Positions 51,301 through 60,477 of a stretch of 64,000 nt of DNA are shown here, piece after piece. A program made the translations under genes and the position numbers. Positions within the stretch are counted from its first letter, which is position 1, and the number at the start of each line of letters is the position of its first letter. The stretch comes from Liolophura sinensis. Taxonomy: Eukaryota > Mollusca > Polyplacophora > Chitonida > Chitonidae. The stretch covers positions 33,216,402 through 33,280,401 of the forward strand of contig NC_088301.1 of assembly GCF_032854445.1 (NCBI RefSeq). Direction: 5' to 3'. Under the pieces are notes generated by a model. The model had not been told where the DNA came from and made no database searches. It saw nothing but the letters and a program-made list of their open reading frames with translations.

Positions 51301-54300
51301 TTCCACCTCTCATGTTTTGCTGGCAGTGGTTTTTAAGTCCGAGTTTTGTCAGGTGAAGTTTGGTGATTTTCTCAGGATTCCTCCATCTGCAATCCTGACT
51401 GCCATCATTAAAGTGAAAAATTCTGCAGCACAAGGGCAAACAACTAACAGTCAGTCAATCTTGTCTAAACTACAAGTATGTAATGATAGATACAGTGTAC
51501 TGTGTATATGTTTCAGTGCGTCTGGTTTGGCAAAGCATGATGGTACTCCTTCAATAATAATTGTCATAATGTTACTGTTCCCAGTCCAGAAAGACACTTA
51601 TAAGAGATGTGATGTACAACTGCTCATCCATCAGTCCTCCATCTCTTGCTCTTTATGCAGCTACAGATACATCTTTGTAGATGATCAACACTTACGATAT
51701 GCATACATTTCTGGATTTTTGCACAAAAGGCTAATATTGTTTTTGTTAATTTACAGATTATGGAACATATTATCTTTTTTACATTTTACTTGTCTTGGCC
51801 TTGATTTCTTCGAAATCAACCCCATCTATGGCACTGTTGCCCCTTTTCATTACTTGCATCAGCCACTACCCCTGCCCAAATCCCTACCAGCATCCTGGCA
51901 GGGCAATGTTCAGTCCAAGAACTGGATTCTGTAGATTGTTGTTCCATTGGGTTATGTCTTTAAACCACGTGGAATTCATGCTTAGATGGGCTTATTGGTG
52001 AAATGTTCAAATGTGCTTCAACAAGTCAAAATGTGAAAAATCTGCTGAACAAGAAAAAATGTTACGCAAATGTGTTACGCCAAATCTGGTTTGCAAGAAT
52101 CGTTTATGAAGTTGAAGTACAATGAAGTACTTGTATTTCATTGATTAGTTGACAACAGTTACATTATATGTAAGGTAGATGTTGTAATAATTCAAATTCA
52201 GCCATGTAAAGTCCACCTAAGTCATGTGCCACTTGACATTTGTTTTGCAGACATATGACAGCTAGGCCATCAACGTAGTGTTGAATCAAGGTTAATGCTG
52301 TTCCCTTTAAATACAGCATTTCATGACACCTCTTATTTAATTTTTACAAGATGTTCTGCACATACATTACATTTCAGGCAAGAAATGCATCCTCCTTTGT
52401 TCAAGTCAATTGAAGTCATTTTTGACCATTTTCTAAAGGTTTTAACATTCACTGTTGGGCATTTTAATGTCACTACATCTCATTGTGAGAAACCTCACAA
52501 GCAGCAAACCTCATTTCATCATGCCTCCTAGTTTGTCTGTGTCTATGATGTTTATAATCTTTATTCTTGAAAACCAGTCACTGACTTGGTTTACAACTGT
52601 AATGGCCACTCCACTGTGACACAAAATCTTGTCAAATTTGTTTTTTTTTTTTTTAAGAACATAGTTGTTAGCTAGTTAGTTATGCATGTTTCTCTTTTGT
52701 AAAAAGCTAATGTATAAAAGTCTGCACAAAAGTTTATAGGCTACACCTGATTACATGTCATTGCTATCTGCCCATCTTAACATCTAGGTCTGCAAGCAAC
52801 CTGCGGATGGTCGTGGGTTTCCCCCGGGCTCTGCCTGGTTTCCACCCACCATAATGCTGGCCGCCGTCGTATAAGTGAAATATTCTTGAGTACGGCGTAA
52901 AACACCAATCAAAAAAAAAAAAAAAAAAAAAATCTTAACATCTATTCAGGCTTTATACATGTAGCTACTTTTACTGATCATAAATATAACATAATGTATG
53001 TATATACACAATGCACTGTCAGATTTGGCAGTCTGAAGAAACAGGCCAGTACAGGTGCATATAAGACATGGCTAATTGTATATCTAATTCAACCATTAAA
53101 ATTCTACATGTGTATATAAAATTATGCTTTTGCATTAAATTGGTCATGTATTAGCATGTATTAATTCTTTGGTGTGTATTAGTTCATTCATATTTTAGAT
53201 TAATTTTGTTGGTGTTGTTGATTTTCCAGTTACCTGAACCTGTATAAAGCAGACATACTCTTACTAAAGCCTTCCTGAAGTCTCTTGATCTGTGTATAGC
53301 AGTCTAGAGTATATTTGAAATGTGAACTGTTATTTGTTCAGATGAGGCACTTTGCAGTTGTCACTTGGTCTGGCAAACAATCGAGGGAAGTTCTGTTGAC
53401 TTAACTCATGGTGGCCAGGGTCTGTTATTTACTTACTGGTTTCTGTCTTCTCAGTTTTATGTGCTGCACTTTGGTTATACTTTCCTGGTACTTTAGAATT
53501 CTGATCTCTGAAGCAAAGCATAAGATTTCCTACCTTCTTTATTGATCATTATCTTCCAATATTATTTCAGAAGGTCAACTGTAGGGTTTAAGGATCAGAG
53601 GTTTCTTTAGTTTTTTCCAAGACCAGGGTTAATAAACTTTGGATATGGTTTTTTTTTTTTTTTCGTCTGTCTTGAGCTCTTACAAGGAGATGGTTTCAGA
53701 ACTGTTCTTGACTTAATGAAGATTGTCGAAAAGGCAAACTTTCTTCCTTCTTGTAACTAATATTTACTCCTGTTGAATATGTTTCCACATGGCCTGGCTG
53801 GAAGTCAGTTTGGCTAGCTGTTGCTCTGTTCATTGTACAGCATTTCTGTTTTTTCATCTTCAAGAATCTGGCACGAAAGCTTTTTTGTTCCAAGGAGAAT
53901 CAGTGGATGTCAAAGCTGTTGAAGAACTTGCTAACAAGTTTCACTGGCACAGATCTCATTTGTTGGAATTGTCTGTTGGCAAACAGCACTGAAGGGGAAC
54001 GGTTTCGCCAAGATGTTTGCTCTAGTTTGCCCATAGTGATTGTCATAGAAGACGTTACAAGGTCCACAGCGTTGTGGGCTGCATGAGATTGCCAATAGCT
54101 GAAGAAGCAAGAGATCAATTTCCTGGCAGCCCCTGTGCAAACTAATCACTTGTGAACGTGCTGGCCTGCGATGACAGCGCCCTGGTTGGAACATGCTGGA
54201 TGACCAGCAATCTGATCACACGCCATCAGCTCAAACGCCAATATGCTTCGATCCTACTTGCTCCAAGATTCTCCTAAATGCCCCACTGGGCACTACCATT

Positions 54301-57300
54301 CCAAAGCTAACTTTTGAATTAATCAGGCCTGTGGGAGTGTTAGCAATGTAAGCTTTATTTTCTTTGATTCACTCTGTTAGCTCATTATACAAAACGATTG
54401 TCTGCTCTCCTCTGCCTCATTATAGCATGTTGAGTGGTTGTCATCCTTTGGGAGCTGCACTGATTTTGTTTATTATTTTAGCTAAGTCCAGTCACTTATG
54501 CAACAGCGTTGCTCAATTTATCTTGTTTATTTTTCATTATATCTCCTTCCTGCCAAGTTGCACCGGTACTTTCAGAATTTATGTTTGGAGTAGGCCTATA
54601 TGGGAGGGCATTATGTTATGCCGAGTCATGTCAAGAGCAATATAGACTAATGACAGCATGAAGATCAATGGCTAATTTTATGTATTTCTTTATTTGTTGC
54701 TTTACTATGAAGGTGTTGCATGTTTATTAGTTTGCTGAAAATAAAAATTTTGATTCTGAACCATTTCAGTAAAACCATCATAGTCCTGTACTAGTCGGTG
54801 TATTATAATGATGTTCACAACACTTAATCTACTTAGCACGGGCAAAACAACAGGTGGTCGGTTCAGGTCTCTTGCTGTAATTGACGGGTCCTTCAATCTA
54901 TGATGAAACTGAGCAAAGTTGCAATTTGCATGTCAATATCACTCAGCTGTTTAAATTTGAATACTAGTATACTTAGTCAGTTGTAGATGTACGCCTCCTC
55001 CAGTTTTTCACACAAAGAATGCTAGCCTATTGTTAGTCAGGGCCTACATTGATGAGGTGTGAAGACATACATGTATGTTCCAATTTAATGCAAACAAACA
55101 GGGTAAAAATAAATTTTCTTGCGAGAAAAAACATGTAAAACTCGGCCAAATTTGAATGAAGTGGAGGCTTGTGCTTTGTTTAACATGCGGAAGCATAAAA
55201 AAATCACAAATTTAATATTTATCAATATTTTAGAAACGGACAAACATTGTTAAATGTACTTCAGTTATCAGTTTATAAACTTTTCCTTCTACATGTATCT
55301 TGTAACCATTTTTTTGAAGAACAGAAGAACCAGTCCAAGCATAAAGAGTGCTTTTCAGAAGTGAATGCATGCATCAGAATTAATCATGTAGAGATTAAGG
55401 GATTAAAGATGAGTGTTTAATCGGGCCTTTGATCAGCAAGTCTGTCTTAATCCCCTAATTCTGCTAAAGATCACCCATCACCATACCACTCTGTTGTTGA
55501 GGATTACAGTACAAAAAGGACTAACTGCTTGACACCCTTGAGTTTAGACCTAGAGTGCTGACAAGTCTCATTCAAATTCTTAGTCTGAGATAATACACAC
55601 AGTCAGGTATTATCAGCTCAGCATAACATGTAATGTGACAACAATCTCACATTTAACTCTGGCAATAGACGGTACAACATGGTCTAACATCTCTAACTGT
55701 TTCATTTCTGGTGTCGAATAATTTATTTAAATTTGTTTAAAAACGGAAATGGTTGACAACACAAGCAATTAAGACTTGAATTTCGTTTGAGTCCGTTGTC
55801 TTAACCTGTTGACTTCTTAATCACTGTTTCGATTAAGTGAATCCTATTCTGCATGTATTTATTGACTCTTCAGTCATATGCCACAGCCTTTTAAACTTCA
55901 AATCGAACATCTCAAACCAGAGTCTGCCATGTTTGAAATTCTTTTTTTTAACTTCAAGGTGATGGGCCTCAAAAATGTTATCCACCCAACAATCTGTTTA
56001 CAGAGCATTCAGTTCTTATAGAGAGTGTTGGGTAAGATAAAATTTTTGTGGCACACCGCCTTGCCCAAAGTTGAAAAAAAAATTCCAAACATGGCAGATG
56101 TCAGTTTCAGTTGTACGATTCGAAAGTTTAAACGGCTGGATTACTATTGAAAGATGGTTTACCAATGCTGGCTTTGATATATAACATTTAGGGCGTTTTA
56201 GGGAATCGTTAGATTCGTCAGTGAAATTGTCCGTGTGGAAGGTCTGTATGACTGGAGCTAGACATTACGTTAGGAACCTTTGGGCTATGCAACCACCTGT
56301 CTGTAATATTTTTGGACTTGATATTTCTGGTAAATATTATAACAAGTGACCAGTAATTGTCATTTACTTCCCGCACACAGTTATGCTGGCTGACTGTCAG
56401 ATGTTGTTGTTGTGCCGGGTCTCTCAGCGCGTGAGGGTTACACATGTCAGATCTCCAGCAGTGTGCGGTAGGGTACCCCAATCTCCCCGTGTGCTTGTCA
56501 TGGATTAAACCCTGAATTCTTCGTAAGTTTTGCTGCCCACTGCATCCGAAAAGGTTGCGCAAATACAGTAACTCTGTCTGTTAAAAACACGAAGTAGATC
56601 AGTTCTGGAATTGAGAACTAGAAAACACACAACAATTTCAGGATGAAAAGCAGAGGAAAAAGAAAACAAAAAAAAAGAAAACAAGAACAACAACAGAGAA
56701 TATTACTTGTGTTTAACATTACCAATTTCCATTTTAGACTGTTATCAGAAGGTGTCATGCAATGTTATATATACCTAGTCAAACAGTTTCGTTTGATTTC
56801 CCCCGAGAAAACAGAGGGAGAAATATTAGAACCATGTTTGAAAAGTCAGAAGGGTTGGGAGAGTCATATGGCATAGGTGTGAGTGAATTGAGGGCAAAAA
56901 TGTGGGGAAGTCTCTGGTCTTATGCCTGGTGTCCCCTTTCTTGACTGGTGGTGTATCTGCCTGAATCAGGGTACAGAATTTATGTACTTATCTAAGGTCA
57001 ATCTCCACCCACCTGCACACTTTGGCAAGCAGCCTCTATTGTAACACTAGCTCAGATTTATGTTGATTAATTTCATGTTAAGGCTACATCTTCACTTTAA
57101 TGCAAGACATTTTCTTGATCCCTTACACCCCTTGTCAGATATCTCACATGTGCTTCATTGATGGTTATTTGGGGGTGGGGGGGGGGACAGCTTCCTACAC
57201 ACCCCTCATCAGTTTTCACCTTTCTTTTCATCACACCTGTATGAGCTAAGATGGCTACAGAGCTGCTAACATGCTTTTTCTTAATTTAGATTAAGATTTG

Positions 57301-58412
57301 TTTGAAATTAGTTATATATATAAGAATATCTTAATTTCTGCAAAACTTTTTATTAACCGATTGCTTTTGGTATCCTAGCAGGTAGTTGTATGAAATAGTG
57401 AGTGCTAATTTTGTCATGTAAGTAAAATTGTTGACACTGATTAATTTTTTCACTTCGTTTACTGTAAAAGCATAATAAAATTTTGTGTGATTACAGACAC
57501 AATGTTCATCAGATTTTGGCTTGTGTCATCCATCTAAAAGGAAATTGGCATGTATGACTGAGAAAAGTTACTTAAATAGTATTCATGGAATTAAAGGTAT
57601 TCTAGCTCAGAGATCATGGTTTTCAGGAAAATTGACAAAAAATGTTCATTTTGTATCTCGTAATAACTCCTACAGGTATTATATACATATTTTTTGTCAG
57701 TAGTCGAAAGTCTTTAAGAATAAACTCATCTCCTACATACTTATGTAGGAATACTGGACCAGCTAAGCACTCTCAATTTCAGCATTTTTGCCAGTGTTTT
57801 TTTATTTTTTCAATTTTGGAGGAGGGTATAAAAATAAAAGTAAAAAATCATATAATTTGTGGAAAACGTGGACTCTCTCAAAAACTGTTCCTAATAAAAA
57901 AACCTATGTAAGTGATCAGAATTAGGCCTTGCAAAGCTGGAAAGTCATGTTAAGCATTAAGATTAGACAAAGTTAAAAAAAAAAATTTTTACTTTTTTTT
58001 TATTTTTTGATATTTAAGGTTTGGTTCACCTATGAAAGTTTGACTTTTCAAATAGTCTGTATGATTCAAGAATGAATTGCAAATGTTTAGCTTTCCAAAA
58101 GCACATATATATTAAATCTGCAATGGTATACTGATATGTTATATATACTAACAAAATTATATCATACAGTAGGCTGTAGTTTCATAGCTATTATGATATA
58201 TAGCATATGTCATATTATCATATTATGTCAGATATCCATCTGACAGCACAAACAGGCAGAAATAACACATGTAGTAACAATGCTAACCGAATGCGTGTTC
58301 TGTCTGTAACTTCCTGTGTTCTATATGATAAATTTGATAGGAGTTTACCTACTGTGCCACACTCGCACTTCAATCTCTATCGATCTGACATGACATTTGC
58401 ATTCTCATCAAG
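30358..58412 (+). CDS. Unrecognised long-intron gene, four internal exons
   Basis: Four open segments have acceptor and donor signals: 30358-30615 (GA/GTAAGT), 48301-48478 (TTTTTTTCTTCACAG; AGG/GTGAGT), 57497-57596 (TGTGTGATTACAG; AAAG/GTATTC) and 58232-58412 (TCAAG/GTATTT). Their phases agree in order (2, 0, 1) and the joined 240-odd codons have no stop. The first exon alternates hydrophobic strands (for example ETHLFVDVFGG, EKIRFFFQYEE) and runs into a helix-like IEDFLSRVENY in the second. Exons two and three are polar, Ser/Lys-rich and probably disordered. The fourth holds RMRVLSVTSCVLYDKFD. A beta-rich head followed by a helix could be a PH-like domain; a distant REC114-type meiotic protein is one weak thought, unverified. 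Start and end are outside what I can define; 20365-20546 may be an earlier exon. Confidence 0.4.
31654..31873. mobile_element. MITE-like element, copy 2
   Basis: Starts ACCCCAATTCCACAACCTTT and ends TGCAAAAAGGTTGAAGAATT, which are inverted repeats. The interior matches copy 1 (GTGCACATTTTTGATGTGA, AAGGCTTCACAAAAAAGTC). About 220 bp. Confidence 0.75.
33414..33710. other. CpG-richer island of unknown nature
   Basis: CpG dinucleotides are clustered compared with the flanks, and both strands have ORFs of about 100 codons. No homology, no convincing splice pair. It could be an old element, an exon or a regulatory island. Confidence 0.3.
34740..34857. repeat. 59-bp direct repeat with palindromic core
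   Basis: Two adjacent copies begin TATGTTCTG at 34740 and 34799 with four or so differences. Each contains the palindrome TTATGTGTCACATAA. Confidence 0.9.
34860..38499. other. Gene-free stretch
   Basis: No supported exon. 36900-37560 is somewhat richer in CpG and contains CCAAT motifs (around 37170-37200), with TGTGGACCAATGAAT shared with 14157-14171 in RPS12 intron 2. Confidence 0.45.
38500..38880 (-). repeat. Two degenerate SINE-related repeats
   Basis: 38500-38600 (TTCTCAAAAATTTTTCACTT, TTATGAGTGATGGAAAG) and 38715-38880 (GGCGGTCAGGTTTATCAGTG, CTTTCCCACATGTAATGTAC, ACAAGTGGTCTTCAGCTAA) follow the order of the copy at 481-700. Confidence 0.6.
38890..42750. other. Gene-free stretch
   Basis: Nearly 4 kb of AT-rich DNA without supported exon, RNA gene or recognisable element, apart from a small plus-strand relic of the degenerate repeat near 42640-42705 (TTCTCCACCCATAAAAATGG). 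Presumptive intron. Confidence 0.5.
42757..43445 (+). repeat. Duplicated modules flanking a SINE (A-B-SINE-B'-A')
   Basis: Module A (42757-42850: GTGTGGGGGAAAAGTGTTG, GGTGTTGGTGTC) recurs at 43365-43442 (GAGGGAGGGAAAAGTGTTGG, TGTTGGTGTCTGG). Module B (near 42855-42925: AAGGTTTTATGTTGGGGTC) recurs near 43210-43275 (GAGGTTTTATGTTTGGGTCA). The SINE at 42908-43167 lies between the B copies. Confidence 0.6.
42908..43167 (+). mobile_element. SINE family A, near full-length
   Basis: Head with TGGCTCAGTTGGTTAGCG (A box) and GTGAGTTCAAGTCCAG (B box), central CTGCAGATGGTTGTGAGTTT, tail ACGGCGTAAAACACCAATCA and AAATAAATAAAT. No clear target-site duplication found. Confidence 0.88.
43433..43640 (+). repeat. 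Degenerate tandem repeat with AGCTTTTTT units
   Basis: GGTTAAGC(T)n..TTTAGCTC recurs near 43433, 43492, 43558 and, changed, 43612, spaced about 53-66 bases. Ends against the LTR. Confidence 0.6.
43636..43825 (-). mobile_element. 3' LTR of a Ty3/gypsy element
   Basis: On the minus strand a purine tract AAGAGGGGAAA (43836-43826) is directly followed by TGTGACATCC (from 43825), the expected polypurine-tract/LTR junction. The LTR would end at ...CTAACA near 43636, giving about 190 bp with TG...CA ends. The integrase remnant lies upstream in the same orientation. No 5' LTR was found. Confidence 0.6.
44098..45290 (-). pseudogene. Ty3/gypsy polyprotein remnant (protease and integrase parts)
   Basis: Reading the minus strand: around 45175-45121 is a protease-end-like piece with SLLGKDL. 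Then, with no reverse transcriptase or RNase H in between, an integrase core is open from 44938 to 44636 with GYPDEIIIDNGSQ and AVYHPEGNSG (the DNG and the later E region of the DDE core; the first D is missing). Near 44460-44340 is a PGTLVKIKKPWH-type C-terminal domain, and near 44200-44110 a tail piece. Frames are broken between pieces. A copy with a large internal deletion; not functional. Confidence 0.75.
45678..45890 (+). repeat. Imperfect duplication with octamer-like motif
   Basis: ATTTGCATATCAAAGACCA occurs at about 45679 and again at about 45818, each followed at similar distance by TTTACTACCAMA-like sequence. Period about 139. ATTTGCAT is the POU octamer, but no role is shown. Confidence 0.6.
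45946..46035 (-). mobile_element. SINE family A fragment, reversed
   Basis: ATATGATGGCAGCCAGTACT, AAGCCCACAACCATCCACAT and GTTGCTGGAAGACCTTCCCA are the reverse complement of the family A centre. Head and tail are missing. Confidence 0.7.
46036..48300. other. Gene-free stretch
   Basis: AT-rich, no supported exon until the acceptor at 48300. Contains only the partial MITE at 46985. Confidence 0.45.
46985..47065. mobile_element. MITE-like element, 5' part only (copy 3)
   Basis: TTACCCTAATTTCTCAAACT and CAGTGCAAGTTATGCATG match the first 80 bases of the copies at 12409 and 31654. The other end is missing. Confidence 0.65.
48440..49050 (+). repeat. Local duplication spanning the donor end of the 48301 exon
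   Basis: AAAGTGGAAGGCGGAAGGAG (exon end, from 48459) recurs as AAAGTAGAAAGCGGAAGGAG from 48867. The later part CTTTCTTTCAAGGGAATCAC near 48800 recurs as TTTCTTTCAAGGGAAACAC near 48995, each followed by TAATGCAC. Period roughly 200-400, variable. Confidence 0.6.
49060..52772. other. Gene-free stretch within the presumed intron
   Basis: It includes the longest uninterrupted ORF of the window (51293-51934, plus, 213 codons), which looks like chance: no homology, low-complexity hydrophobic composition. No other support. Confidence 0.4.
52787..52931 (+). mobile_element. SINE family A, 5'-truncated copy with target-site duplication
   Basis: Begins inside the element (AAGCAACCTGCGGATGGTCG) and runs to ACGGCGTAAAACACCAATCA and an A-run. 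A perfect 13-base duplication ATCTTAACATCTA flanks it (52774-52786 and 52932-52944). Confidence 0.92.
52945..57496. other. Mostly gene-free stretch; one coding-like patch
   Basis: 53835-54090 holds an open, protein-like stretch (GESVDVKAVEELANK, then after a frame change GERFRQDVCSSLPIVIVIED) with a preceding ATCTTCAAG acceptor. It has no donor and later stops, so it may be a pseudogene piece. I do not recognise it. A G-run sits at 57171-57187. Otherwise nothing supported. Confidence 0.35.
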
Positions 58413-60295
58413 GTATTTCATGGTTATTGCTAAATTTGCCAGTGGTTTGGAAATAGTTTTTTTGAAAGTGTCTGTGTGCCTAATAGACTAATCTTTGAAG
58501 TATCTCTATTGCATGAAATTGGGTTTCTTTGATGATCAAAGCTAAGCCAGGATAGTTAAATGAGATGGCACAGTAGATAAAAGCTATTCATGAAGTTCAT
58601 TGCAAGTCGTCAGCATGAATGAGAAGAAAAGCTTCTGCTGTACAGTGCCATTTGCTTTTCTCAGGGTTTGTTCAAATTAACTTCTGTCAACCAGTCTCAT
58701 GTTGCAGCTGAAGTTGACATTTATACCTGGAATTCTTTGTGGCTTTTCATGCTGGCTATATACTGTATTTATTTAATCTGTATTTTATGTCACCAATGAA
58801 GAGAACTTTAACAGTGAAGGGAGCCATGCAAAGCTTGGTGAAAATCCCTACATTTCTCTAGGTCAAGCACATGTTAAACCTTTTGAGCTTCAGCCTAAAG
58901 TGTGCAAGAAAGAATAATGTTTGAGCTCGCAACCTGGCCTCAGGTTTTTTGCAATAAACGTTTAGTGGTAAGCGTTGAAATCTATATCTAAACTTACTGT
59001 GTACATGGATCTTTACTTACATTTATATTACATGTTTTAAGATGAAAGAACAATGCAGAGAGACTCTCTGTTACATACCAACAGTCTGTGTTAGCTCAGG
59101 TCATCAGTGTGTAGATATCCGATAATGGCACTACAGTACGGCCCCAAAAACTGTATGAGAATGTTGAGTTTATATCCATCAAAATCCCAGTGTAATGTAA
59201 TAGTGTACAGCAAAGCCTTACAGGCTCCAGATTTGACATAATATTATGTGAAGATCATTTCTGTAATCCAATTGATAAATACATTTAAAAAATGGGAAAC
59301 TCTAGCTGTAGAATTGATTGATACAGCTTGCTCAGGTAGTGTACAAAATAACTGGAATGGTGACATGTATAAGATTTATTTGATATATTCTCATTTTTCT
59401 GAATGTAGGTAAGGAATTCCATTGGACAGTGAGACCTCGTATGCTTTTATTGTTGCATGTTACTTAAAAAATTCTAAAGAGTTATGAATTTCCATGTGTG
59501 TGTTTTGAAAACATTGTCTTTTGTGTTGTAGATGAGCAAACCATGAGCTCAAATCATTAGGTGAAATAACAAAGTTTGTTACAATTATTGCAGGACTCAT
59601 TACTCATGACTTAATATAACTGATATGTAATGTATTTAATATATGTGTTAGAGTTTTTCACATCATATGCTGAAAAAGTAAGACTATTTGGTGATTGTAT
59701 GTTGGGCAGGTTAATTAATTGGTGAAGGAAAAAGGGTGTAAATACTGCTCCATATACATGTAATGTCTTAAAACTATGAATCATCTCTTGTAATATCTTG
59801 TCATATCTGCATGCGAAAGGTCTTCAAAGAATTTCTTATTGCTTTTCAACTACCAACACACTTGCCCAGCATATTTTAATTGTGGGAAGTAAGACAAATG
59901 ACAAGTAAAAGAACATTAATACTGCCTTATTCCACATGAGGTGAAGAAATTATGAGTCAACATTTATGTGAAGCGTTAATCTGGCTTCTGGAGTAACTCG
60001 TCCCTGAAGAGTACTACATATTACTTACTGCACACTGTTGAGTGAGATAATTTGAGAGGGAATTATATGTTAAGCTATGTCAGGATTCTCTGACTCAGTG
60101 ATCTACTATGCAACTTTCTATCACTAACTACTCTGACCCCCCCCCCACCCCCCCACCCCACCCCCCCCATCCCCACCCCTTTCCTCAAATTATTTGTGTC
60201 AAAATATTGCAACTTGAGAGACCGTTCTCATCGTTCTCTTCGTTGTTGTCGGTTTTACCTGTCAGACTAAGTTATAAACATGACGGGCAAAACTT
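58413..60295. other. Gene-free stretch
   Basis: AT-rich; no exon with the phase needed to continue the upstream model was found with confidence. A C-rich run at 60138-60180 is annotated separately. Confidence 0.45.
60138..60180 (-). repeat. C-rich run, G-quadruplex potential on minus strand
   Basis: Nearly pure C interrupted by single A or T; the other strand has at least four long G-tracts. Confidence 0.85.
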
Positions 60296-60306
60296 ATTGT
60301 ACATGA

Positions 60307-60466
60307 CTCTGGACGTACGTGAGAAGGTCTGTCAGCAACATGCGGATGGTCGTGGGTTTCCCCTGGGCTCTGTCTGGTTTCCACTCACCATAAGGCTGGG
60401 CGCCGTTGTAAAAGTGAAATATTCTTGAGTATGGCATAAAACACCAATCAAATAAAAACATAAATC
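60307..60466 (+). mobile_element. SINE family A, 5'-truncated copy with target-site duplication
   Basis: Starts at ACGTACGTGAGAAGGTCTG, the middle of the full-length element, and continues to TATGGCATAAAACACCAATC and an A-rich end. A perfect 11-base duplication ATTGTACATGA flanks it (60296-60306 and 60467-60477). Confidence 0.92.
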
Positions 60467-60477
60467 ATTGTACATGA

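Noticed and set aside
51293-51934. 213-codon plus-strand ORF, the longest in the window
   Set aside because: No recognisable domain, odd hydrophobic composition, an overlapping ORF on the other strand, no splice or start support; treated as chance.
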